33,603 nt of DNA from Maricaulis sp. (GTDB lineage: Bacteria; Pseudomonadota; Alphaproteobacteria; Caulobacterales; Maricaulaceae): the NCBI GenBank assembly GCA_029251785.1, contig JAQXCQ010000015.1:1-33603 (forward strand), in the 5' to 3' direction. Every line of letters starts with the position of its first letter. The first letter of the stretch is position 1. The position numbers and the translations under genes were made by a program. Shown here piece after piece: positions 7,560 to 14,398 of the stretch. The notes under the pieces are model-generated. The model was given only the letters and a program-made list of their open reading frames with translations. It had not been told where the DNA came from and did no database searches.

Positions 7560-8276
7560 CTATTGACCGATATATTCCACATCCGAGAAGCGGAGCGTTA
7601 AATCCTGGGAAAAGTCCTGAAATGCGGCATTCCCAGACAATTGCGTGGAAAAGCTCGTCATGTGGGGGACAGATTGGCCATCCAACAATTCAAAGCCAAA
7701 TCGTAGCTCAAAGGTATGGAGTCGGGCGATTGGGTGAGGCTTAAAACTTTCCGGAGCGAAGACCCGCACAGATTCGATCACACCGGTATCCTGCACAATG
7801 GTGACTTCACCATTGATATGGCCCTCCATTCGTGCCCCGTCCTCATCACCCAAATTCGGTGTAAAGCCATAGCTGATACGGTTCGCCGCCGCAGGCAGGA
7901 CAACATAATCGCCACCAAATATCTCAGCCTCTTCATCGCTAAAAAACAATCCGCCATCAGCCGTTTCACCCTCATCGGGCTCAATCGTGTCGATCCAGAT
8001 ATCCATCTGCTCTTCCGTCATGTCGGCTCGCATTGGCGAGAGAAGCATCCATTGCTGATCAGCCAGTAGCGATCCGTCATAACGGCCGATTATTGTGCCG
8101 ACTTCAGACTCGACTGTCAGTGTGAAGCGCCAGTTTTCTCTTGCGCCCGCTTCCACATGTCGACGTGCAACCGCATCGGCGAGTTGTGCGGGCATAACAT
8201 CATCCATGAGCGCCCATAACGGCGTGTAACCAGATATCGCGCAAAAAGCGGTAATCGAGACAAGCAAGGAACGCAT
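7560..8276 (-). CDS. Secreted protein of unknown function
   Basis: The 238-residue protein starts with a signal peptide (about 1-22, ending near TPLWA) and is otherwise hydrophilic and beta-rich in appearance, with an acidic segment around IEPDEGETADGG. The alternating strands WRFTLTVESEVGTIIGRYDG and GHINGEVTIVQDTG recall outer-membrane lipoprotein-carrier-like folds, but I cannot assign a family. The open frame extends to 8318, yet a GGAG stands 6 bases before the ATG at 8276 and directly precedes the signal peptide, so I use that start. The neighbours are the JmjC-like oxygenase gene upstream and DUF1489 downstream. A periplasmic location is the only supported statement. Confidence 0.8.
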   Translation of the reverse strand: MRSLLVSITAFCAISGYTPLWALMDDVMPAQLADAVARRHVEAGARENWRFTLTVESEVGTIIGRYDGSLLADQQWMLLSPMRADMTEEQMDIWIDTIEPDEGETADGGLFFSDEEAEIFGGDYVVLPAAANRISYGFTPNLGDEDGARMEGHINGEVTIVQDTGVIESVRVFAPESFKPHPIARLHTFELRFGFELLDGQSVPHMTSFSTQLSGNAAFQDFSQDLTLRFSDVEYIGQ

Positions 8277-8369
8277 AAACAACTCCACGGGATGAGGCCA
8301 ATCATCCGGCGATAACACGCGACAATTGCCCGCGTAAGTTAAGGGTTTTACAGAGTTTGGCGGGCGACG

Positions 8370-9323
8370 CTAAGCGACCTTGCGATCAACAAAACCATCG
8401 GGTGCGTCTTTTGTTATATCGAATGTTTGCTCACTGCAGGGCATGGGCACATCTTTGCGGCCAAACAATTGCTTGTGCAACTTGATCGACTTGCTCAGCA
8501 GACGCTTCGCCATGCCTGCCAGAGAATATGGCGATTGCGTCTCCGGAGACCAACCAAGTTTTCGACGCAAAATTCCATTGGCAAATAAGACGCCATTGCG
8601 GGCCCGGGATTCAGGGGTGGAAATCTCAAAGGGTACAGAGACATTCAGCCCCGACTGGTTTTCAATGCGATGAGGCCCGTGCAAAGGCCAATTGGTCGCC
8701 ATGCCGGGGTGCAGATCCACGGTAAAGGCGTCCGCATCCCACTCAGGATTATAGGGAATGTCTTCGGTTTGCTCCTCGAGCAGCACAGCCTCCATGTCGA
8801 GATCGCGCAAATACGGCAATTGCGGCTTGTACGTTCGGAAGCGTTTTATGCCGCGCATATGCCACAACATGGTTTCGGAAATATCGGAATGCAAAAAAAC
8901 CTGAGCCGTCGGCGAAGAGATCAAGATGCCCGCCTCCGCGGTGCCCGGCCGAAGAGTTTTGTCGGCCTTTTTCATATCATCCATCATCGAATCGTAGATC
9001 GGGCGATAGAGCGCATCGAGGTTCATCGCACCGCGTATATTGATCCATAGTTTGCCATTGCGGACGGCCTCGATCAGCTCCATCCCGGTAAGATCGCCGG
9101 GATCACCCGCGCGCCAACTGTCCCGATCCGTGGCATCCTCGCCCATCGTACAAAAATCAACCATGTCCCGCGGATGGCGCTCAAGCAATTCGGCTAAAGC
9201 CATATCCGAAAATGCTTGATGCTCATGATAATTATGGCGAATCGCCATTGGCTTCTGACGAAAATCCTTACGCGCTTCGGCGGACCATTGGCTGGTGAAC
9301 TGGTCGATATAAGTGTCGAGCAT
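8370..9323 (-). CDS. JmjC/cupin-like Fe(II)/2-oxoglutarate-type oxygenase
   Basis: The 317-residue protein shows the metal-site pattern of JmjC-type oxygenases: VFLHSDISETMLWHMRGIKRF (split around 142-162) gives His145 and Asp147 followed by the G-x-K-R-F/W helix-strand seen in FIH and bacterial cupin-8-like hydroxylases. The distal His is probably His218 in PLHGPHRIEN. Such enzymes hydroxylate protein or small-molecule substrates; the substrate here is unknown. Start ATG 9323 has GGAGAG a few bases upstream, whereas the frame extends to 9488 inside mccA without any such signal. It follows mccA by 67 bases and is likely in the same transcript. The end after about residue 240 is helical and does not belong to the core fold. 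Confidence 0.75.
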   Translation of the reverse strand: MLDTYIDQFTSQWSAEARKDFRQKPMAIRHNYHEHQAFSDMALAELLERHPRDMVDFCTMGEDATDRDSWRAGDPGDLTGMELIEAVRNGKLWINIRGAMNLDALYRPIYDSMMDDMKKADKTLRPGTAEAGILISSPTAQVFLHSDISETMLWHMRGIKRFRTYKPQLPYLRDLDMEAVLLEEQTEDIPYNPEWDADAFTVDLHPGMATNWPLHGPHRIENQSGLNVSVPFEISTPESRARNGVLFANGILRRKLGWSPETQSPYSLAGMAKRLLSKSIKLHKQLFGRKDVPMPCSEQTFDITKDAPDGFVDRKVA

Positions 9324-9390
9324 AATTTCTCTCCTGCTTTCTCCAATCAAAAGCAGGATCGATGCCAGTTTCGTGTGAGGCGGGAATGGA

Positions 9391-11451
9391 TCAGGAGTCG
9401 GCCGTCTCTTCATCAAGCAGGGCAACGAGAATATCGCCCTCCGACACCTGGCCACCCGCCATAACCGAGAGCTCGGCGATTGTGCCATCGCGCGGGGCCG
9501 TCAGGGCATGTTCCATTTTCATCGCCTCTAGCACGATAAGTGCGTCACCTTTGGACACTATGTCGCCAGACTTGACGTTCACCGCGAGAATTTTCCCCGG
9601 CATGGGAGCCTTGATGACATTACCCGCTTCAGCGGTGTCGGTGTGGGATTCGGGGTTTGGCCGCGTAAACAGCGCCATCTCGCCCCGGAAACTCAAAAGA
9701 ATTCCACCTGGCATACCGGACGGATAGGAATACACCGCGGAGGCTGGCTCTCCGTCCAGATTGAAAGTCAGTTCACCCCCACCGTCATCGGCGGATACTT
9801 CAAGGCGATCCAAGACAATGTCGGCTCCGTCGAAATGGGCCAGGCAACGTCCGCCTTCATCATGCATGAGGCTGACGCTAAATGCGCCGCCTATCGTCTC
9901 CAGACGTGATGTCAGGCTGGCCGGCGCATTCACACGAAAGCCCGAGCGTTGGTTCCAAACATCCTCCGGCGCAGACCCATGCGACCCGGCCCGTGGCGCT
10001 TCAAGTGTGACGATAGCGGCAAGAATCTTGAGCATGTTTGCACTACGATCATTCAGGAGATCGGTGCCATGCGTTTCGATAAAGCCGGTATCGATTTTTG
10101 CGGCGCGAAATTGCGGATGGCTAAGAGCTGAGCGAAGGAATCCCGCATTGGTCCGGACAGGGTAGGACCAGCATTCCAGATCGATCGCGTCGACGAGATC
10201 ATCAATGGCTTCACCGCGACCATGCGCGGACCAGGATATAACCTTGGCAATCATCGGATCATAGAAAACCGAAACCTCACCGCCCGGTTGAACAGCCGCA
10301 TCGACACGCAATTCATTCCCGCTTTGACTCAACCGCATCTCGAATTCGGGAGCATCCGGCAGGCTGAATTGCTCCAGAAGGCCTGTGCTGGGCAAAAACT
10401 CATTGCTGGGGTCTTCGGCATAAAGCCGAACTTCCAGAGCATGCCCGTGTAGCGATATATCGCCTTGATCCGGCACGGAACCACCTGCAGCGACGTTCAG
10501 CTGCAGCTCCACCAAATCGATACCCGTGACCATCTCCGTGACCGGATGTTCCACTTGAAGACGTGTGTTCATCTCCATGAAATAGAATCCATTTTCCCGA
10601 AGCGGGCCGGACCCGTCAACGATGAATTCGATGGTGCCCGCGCCGACATAATCAACCGCTTTGGCGGCATTGATGGCGGCCGAGCACATGGCGGCCCTGA
10701 CCTCGGCGGTCATCCCCGGTGCGGGGGCTTCCTCAATGACTTTCTGGTGGCGACGCTGCAAGGAACAATCACGCTCATACATGTGGACGACGCGGCCACG
10801 ACTATCGCCGAAAACCTGGACCTCGATATGGCGTGGATTAATGATAAATTTTTCGATCAACACCTGGTCATTGCCAAAACTCTTGGTGGACTCGCGCTGG
10901 CAGCTCTCCAGCGATGACAGGAAATCCTTCGCGTCGTCGACTTTGCGCATGCCCTTTCCGCCGCCGCCGGCGACGGCCTTGATCAACACCGGATAGCCAA
11001 TTTCGCCAGCATGTTTCTTCAAATGCTGGGGATCCTGCTCCTCGCCGTGATAGCCCGGTGTGACAGGCACTCCCGCTTCTTCCATCAGTTTTTTGGCCTG
11101 GTCTTTAAGGCCCATGGCGCGAATTGAATCAGCCGATGGCCCAACGAAAATTATATTGTTCGCAGCGCAGGCTTCTGCGAATTCGGCATTTTCGGACAGG
11201 AAGCCATAGCCGGGATGGATGGCATCTGCGCCGGTTTCCTTGGCGGCGGCGATAATCTTATCGGCCAACAAATAGCTCTCGGCGGCGGGCGCCGGGCCCA
11301 GCAGGACAGCCTCGTCTGCCTCCAGAACATGCGGGGCCGCCGCATCAGCCTCGGAATACACTGCCACGCAACGCATACCCATATGTTGGGCGCTACGCAT
11401 GATACGGCGGGCGATCTCGCCGCGATTGGCAATCAGAAGCGTCTTGATCAT
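9391..11451 (-). CDS. mccA: 3-methylcrotonyl-CoA carboxylase, biotin-containing alpha subunit
   Basis: Also called liuD. The 686-residue subunit carries biotin carboxylase (about 1-445), a middle BT-like domain and a C-terminal biotinyl domain with EAMKMEH and the modified Lys at about 645. Biotin carboxylase motifs include IANRGEIARRI, GFLSENAEF, the ATP-grasp GGGGKGMRKV and EMNTRLQVEHPVTEM. With MccB it carboxylates 3-methylcrotonyl-CoA in leucine breakdown. I prefer mccA to a second propionyl-CoA carboxylase because mccB and liuC lie in the same run and pccA is elsewhere in the window. The ATG overlaps the stop of the upstream DUF817 gene by 4 bases (ATGA), and the in-frame extension to 11538 is inside that gene, so 11451 is the start. 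Confidence 0.92.
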   Translation of the reverse strand: MIKTLLIANRGEIARRIMRSAQHMGMRCVAVYSEADAAAPHVLEADEAVLLGPAPAAESYLLADKIIAAAKETGADAIHPGYGFLSENAEFAEACAANNIIFVGPSADSIRAMGLKDQAKKLMEEAGVPVTPGYHGEEQDPQHLKKHAGEIGYPVLIKAVAGGGGKGMRKVDDAKDFLSSLESCQRESTKSFGNDQVLIEKFIINPRHIEVQVFGDSRGRVVHMYERDCSLQRRHQKVIEEAPAPGMTAEVRAAMCSAAINAAKAVDYVGAGTIEFIVDGSGPLRENGFYFMEMNTRLQVEHPVTEMVTGIDLVELQLNVAAGGSVPDQGDISLHGHALEVRLYAEDPSNEFLPSTGLLEQFSLPDAPEFEMRLSQSGNELRVDAAVQPGGEVSVFYDPMIAKVISWSAHGRGEAIDDLVDAIDLECWSYPVRTNAGFLRSALSHPQFRAAKIDTGFIETHGTDLLNDRSANMLKILAAIVTLEAPRAGSHGSAPEDVWNQRSGFRVNAPASLTSRLETIGGAFSVSLMHDEGGRCLAHFDGADIVLDRLEVSADDGGGELTFNLDGEPASAVYSYPSGMPGGILLSFRGEMALFTRPNPESHTDTAEAGNVIKAPMPGKILAVNVKSGDIVSKGDALIVLEAMKMEHALTAPRDGTIAELSVMAGGQVSEGDILVALLDEETADS

Positions 11452-12305
11452 GGTGATTCCGGTGTTTGAGGTCTGGGCTTGCGCCGGTATTGCACAGCTG
11501 CGACGAGGACGAAACTGATGATCATCAGAAGATACCACGATCCCAGCTTGGCGAGCGAGACCATGTGCCAGCTGACCTCCTGCCCGGGATAGGTCCAGGC
11601 GCGGGCAAAGGTGGCAATATTCTCGGCAAACCAGATGAAGCCAGCGACCAGCAACAGGCCGATCACAAGAGGCAAAGGTCGATGGGCCTGATCCGGACGA
11701 AACCAGACGACGCTGGTCCCGTAGAGCAGCACTGTGGCCGCGAACAGAATGTTCCGTGCATCTGGCATGTAATGATGGCTGAAGAAATTTATATAGATCG
11801 CAATCGCCAGCAAGGACTGGGCCCAGAGCGGTGGAAAGCGGTCAAAGCGAAACTCGAAGATGCGCCAGACGCGGGCGATATAGGAGCCAACCGCGGCATA
11901 CATGAAGCCGGTGAAGAGCGGTACATCGAAGATCCGCAACACGGACGGTTCCGGATAGACCCAGCTGCCCGCATGGATCTTGAAGATCTCCATCAGGGTC
12001 CCGACCAGATGAAAGACCATGATCACGCGCACTTCTTCCCAAGTCTCGAGACGTGTTGCCACCATGGCGATCTGGATTGCGAGCGCCGCCAGGGTGAGGA
12101 AATCATAACGCGCCAGGGCGGCGTCCTGCGGATACCAAAGGAAGGTGCCCAACAGCAGGGCCAGCATCAAACCGCCAAATAGACACGCCCAGGCCTGCTT
12201 GATGCCAAAGCTGATAAATTCAAACAGCGCGCCGGACCATGGCCCCCTCACCGCCCAACGGCGGATCGCTTTATGTTGTGCATGAAGAAAATGTCGCGGA
12301 TTCAT
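11448..12305 (-). CDS. DUF817 family integral membrane protein
   Basis: The 285-residue protein has about eight predicted membrane helices and matches the DUF817 family by the motifs FISFGIKQAWACLFG, a conserved ARYDFL, the EIFKIHAGSWVYPEP block and FFSHHYMPDAR. Function is unknown. Conserved charged and aromatic residues within membrane-adjacent segments (EIFKIHAGSW, HHYMPDAR) suggest a transporter or enzyme rather than a structural protein, but that is inference. The gene sits between liuC and mccA, 45 bases after liuC, and its TGA overlaps the mccA ATG. That makes translational coupling to mccA likely. No Shine-Dalgarno is clear at the ATG at 12305. Confidence 0.88.
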   Translation of the reverse strand: MNPRHFLHAQHKAIRRWAVRGPWSGALFEFISFGIKQAWACLFGGLMLALLLGTFLWYPQDAALARYDFLTLAALAIQIAMVATRLETWEEVRVIMVFHLVGTLMEIFKIHAGSWVYPEPSVLRIFDVPLFTGFMYAAVGSYIARVWRIFEFRFDRFPPLWAQSLLAIAIYINFFSHHYMPDARNILFAATVLLYGTSVVWFRPDQAHRPLPLVIGLLLVAGFIWFAENIATFARAWTYPGQEVSWHMVSLAKLGSWYLLMIISFVLVAAVQYRRKPRPQTPESP

Positions 12306-12350
12306 GAATCGATTCAGCGCTTTGATTCTCTATGAAACTACCCGTGCGCC

Positions 12351-13145
12351 CTAATCCGCCCAGTTCGGCTTGCGTTTTTCGAGGAAGGCACTGAGGCCTT
12401 CCTTGCCTTCGTCGCTGGCGCGGCGCTTGGCGATGGCCTTGGCGGTGTGAACCATCAGACTGTGATTGATTTCCTTGCCGACAACATCATCGACCAACCG
12501 CTTCGCGTCGGCGACCGCTTCGGGTGCCGCAGCAAAGGCGAGCGCGGCCAGGTGATCCTGCATTTCTTGCATTTCGGCTTCGTTTTCGACCGGATATTGC
12601 GCAAGGCCGATCTCATAGGCGAACTGGCCGTTAAAACCCTCACCGCTGGCAAACAGGGCACGGGACCATTTCGGGCCAATTGCGCGCACCACATAGGGCG
12701 AGATGGTGGCCGGTGTCAGGCCAAGCTTGACCTCGGAGAAGCGGACCTTGGCGTCTTTCATGACAACCCCAACATCACAAGCGGCCAGCAAACCCGCTCC
12801 ACCGCCCATCGCAGCCCCATGGACCAGCGCTACGGTCATTTGCGGCAGATCATAGAGGCGCTTGAGCATGGTCGCCAGAGCCATGGCGTCCTCTTCGTTT
12901 TCCGCTTCGGTATAACGCGATGCCGCTTCCATCCATTTCAGATCCGCGCCGGCGGAGAATGTTTTGCCCGCACCACGCAGGAAAACCACCCGCACCTCAT
13001 CAGTATTGGCACGCAAAGTTTCGAATATGTCAGTGAGCTGCTCGATCATCGCCGCGTTAAACGCATTGTGCGTGTCGGGGCGGTTGAGCGTAACGACGGC
13101 AACGCCGCCAGGAGAAACGTCGAGAAGTACAGGAGCGTCAGACAT
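12351..13145 (-). CDS. liuC: Methylglutaconyl-CoA hydratase (enoyl-CoA hydratase family)
   Basis: The 264-residue crotonase-fold protein probably hydrates 3-methylglutaconyl-CoA to HMG-CoA, the step after MccA/MccB. Crotonase motifs are FLRGAGKTFSAGADLKWM, with the oxyanion-hole alanine/glycine, ALVHGAAMGGGAGLLAACDV, and the catalytic-Glu region FSEVKLGLTPATISPYVVRAIG, which resembles LiuC/AUH more than general enoyl-CoA hydratases. The start at 13145 has GGAGGG 9 bases upstream; the longer frame to 13220 lacks one. It follows a strong terminator (13231-13269), so it must have its own promoter and likely leads a liuC-DUF817-mccA transcript. Confidence 0.9.
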   Translation of the reverse strand: MSDAPVLLDVSPGGVAVVTLNRPDTHNAFNAAMIEQLTDIFETLRANTDEVRVVFLRGAGKTFSAGADLKWMEAASRYTEAENEEDAMALATMLKRLYDLPQMTVALVHGAAMGGGAGLLAACDVGVVMKDAKVRFSEVKLGLTPATISPYVVRAIGPKWSRALFASGEGFNGQFAYEIGLAQYPVENEAEMQEMQDHLAALAFAAAPEAVADAKRLVDDVVGKEINHSLMVHTAKAIAKRRASDEGKEGLSAFLEKRKPNWAD

Positions 13146-13230
13146 GCGGGATATCCCTCCGGTTAAGTCACCGACAGGATAGTCAGCCTGTGTGGCACCG
13201 CCAAGGCATTCACTCACCAAATGATCGCGC

Positions 13231-13269
13231 GTAAAGAAAAGGCCGCTGACACAGGGTCAGCGGCCAAAA
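13231..13269 (-). terminator. Rho-independent terminator of the small membrane protein gene
   Basis: A perfect 10-bp inverted repeat, GGCCGCTGAC (13241-13250) and GTCAGCGGCC (13256-13265), has a 5-base loop. On the minus strand it is followed by TTTTCTTTAC, so it ends transcription coming from 13298-13699 and isolates liuC. Confidence 0.85.
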
Positions 13270-13297
13270 GTTCGGTAATTGTCAGTGCATTCGCGGA

Positions 13298-13699
13298 TCA
13301 GTCACCGCGGAAAAGAATGCCCTTGACGATAGACAGTAGGATGATTGCGATAAAGTAGCCTGCGGCGAGCGCACCCAGATAGAGCACATAGTCTGTGCCG
13401 TCTGTGAAGCGTCCGGCAAACTCAGCCATATCGAAGCTAGCGGCTTCTTCGCCACCACGTACCATCGGCATCACGATGTCGACGATGACATGGATGATGA
13501 CACCCACGACAGAGAAGATCAGGATGGCGCCGATTTCGCGCATCAGCAGTGTGAGCACAAGCGCGATAACACCAAGCTGGATACCGAAGTGCATCCAGTT
13601 GACGCCTTCCGCACCATAAGTGGCATAGGCCGCAAGGCCAGGCATGAAGAAGTCGATTGCGGGCTGAATATAGCCCATGATTGTATCGATGAATTCCAT
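13298..13699 (-). CDS. Small membrane protein, paralogue of the 13821-14141 product
   Basis: The 133-residue protein has three hydrophobic segments (about 36-56, 58-77 and 103-128), with a short acidic loop between the last two. I do not recognise a family. It aligns by eye with its upstream neighbour: GVIIHVIVDIVMPMV here against GAVIAHVALDVLSPV there, and YVLYLGALAAGYFIAIILL against YLRYLGLLYVGYLAIIGIL. The H-x-x-x-D pair inside a membrane segment is shared. AAGGGGA about 7 bases before the ATG is a good ribosome-binding site. It ends at a strong terminator. Its position between mccB and liuC suggests either a link with leucine catabolism or a chance insertion. Confidence 0.8.
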   Translation of the reverse strand: MEFIDTIMGYIQPAIDFFMPGLAAYATYGAEGVNWMHFGIQLGVIALVLTLLMREIGAILIFSVVGVIIHVIVDIVMPMVRGGEEAASFDMAEFAGRFTDGTDYVLYLGALAAGYFIAIILLSIVKGILFRGD

Positions 13700-13820
13700 A
13701 ATGCGGTCCCCTTCCGCGGGATTTGAACAGCGTGAGCTTACCCCAAGACACGCATGTTGAGTGGACGTTGAAAGGAAAAACGGCCCTTGGGAAGCACGTT
13801 CTCCTGTCAGGCGAAAACTG

Positions 13821-14141
13821 TTAACGCTTTACTACGACACGTTTAACCATGAATAGAATGCCGATAATGGCCAGATATCCAACATAGAGCAGACCGAGAT
13901 ATCTCAGATACCAAGACTCCAGCAGTGGAGGCAGGCGAAAATCACCGGATTCAGCAAACACAGGAGACAGCACATCAAGGGCCACGTGGGCGATGACAGC
14001 GCCCGCCGCGATCACAATTAATCTAGACCATTGAGAGAGCATCAAAGCTGCGACAAGGGCTACGACCAAGCCCTGAACAGCATTGACCTCGGCGAAACCC
14101 TCTCGGGCAAATTCCAGCGCGTCTTGAACGATCTCTGGCAT
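13821..14141 (-). CDS. Small membrane protein, paralogue of the 13298-13699 product
   Basis: The 106-residue product (110 if the ATG at 14153 is used) has an amphipathic acidic N-terminus, then three hydrophobic segments separated by a polar loop. Function is unknown. The central H-x-x-x-D in GAVIAHVALDVLSPV and the C-terminal YLGLLYVGYLAIIGIL are shared with the next gene, so the pair arose by tandem duplication. GGGGAG lies 4 bases before the ATG at 14141, while the ATG at 14153 has no such signal, so 14141 is preferred. A strong sigma-70-like promoter is found at 14186-14214. The two genes are 121 bases apart with no terminator between them. Confidence 0.78.
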   Translation of the reverse strand: MPEIVQDALEFAREGFAEVNAVQGLVVALVAALMLSQWSRLIVIAAGAVIAHVALDVLSPVFAESGDFRLPPLLESWYLRYLGLLYVGYLAIIGILFMVKRVVVKR

Positions 14142-14185
14142 ACTACTCCCCATGCCCGCATTTACATTGCGGACCTCCGGGAAGA

Positions 14186-14214
14186 ATTATGGTGGGGTAT
14201 TAACCTTTTGTCAC
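14186..14214 (-). promoter_or_regulatory. Strong sigma-70-like promoter for the paired small membrane proteins
   Basis: On the minus strand, GTGACA (14209-14214) and CATAAT (14186-14191) each match the consensus at 5 of 6 positions and are exactly 17 bases apart. Transcription would start near 14179, some 38 bases before the ATG at 14141. Two palindromes lie upstream at 14261-14279 and 14293-14308. Confidence 0.6.
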
Positions 14215-14260
14215 GCCAAAGGCGGAGAGATGGGCGTTTTCTGTAAAAACCATCCCAATA

Positions 14261-14279
14261 ATTCCCCTGACAGGGGAAT
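14261..14279. promoter_or_regulatory. Perfect inverted repeat, possible operator
   Basis: ATTCCCCTGACAGGGGAAT has two perfect 7-base arms around a 5-base centre. It is about 50 bases upstream of the -35 box at 14209-14214. No T-run follows directly on either strand, so a protein-binding site is more likely than a terminator for mccB. Confidence 0.45.
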
Positions 14280-14292
14280 ATGAATGCAGTTG

Positions 14293-14308
14293 TGTAAAGC
14301 TCTTTACA
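14293..14308. promoter_or_regulatory. Perfect palindrome, possible operator
   Basis: TGTAAAGCTCTTTACA has two perfect 7-base arms with a 2-base centre, typical of dimeric helix-turn-helix repressor or activator sites. It lies 13 bases beyond the other palindrome and about 80 bases upstream of the promoter at 14186-14214. The regulator is unknown. Confidence 0.45.
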
Positions 14309-14398
14309 GACAATGGCTCGAAACTGGAAACCGAATCAGTAGGGTTCCGACGCCGAGTTAACCGACGTGGCCGTGATCAGGTGCGAGTCTCATTTCAA

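Noticed and set aside
11466-12182. Plus-strand open frame of 238 codons antisense to DUF817
   Set aside because: It is very rich in charged residues, shows no family motif, and mirrors the codon structure of the clear membrane protein on the other strand.
12447-13166. Plus-strand open frame of 239 codons antisense to liuC
   Set aside because: It has no recognisable motif and lies fully opposite a clear crotonase-family gene.
14261-14279. Palindrome considered as the mccB terminator
   Set aside because: The hairpin is not followed directly by a T-run on the minus strand (TATTGGGATGG comes first), and it is about 120 bases after the stop.
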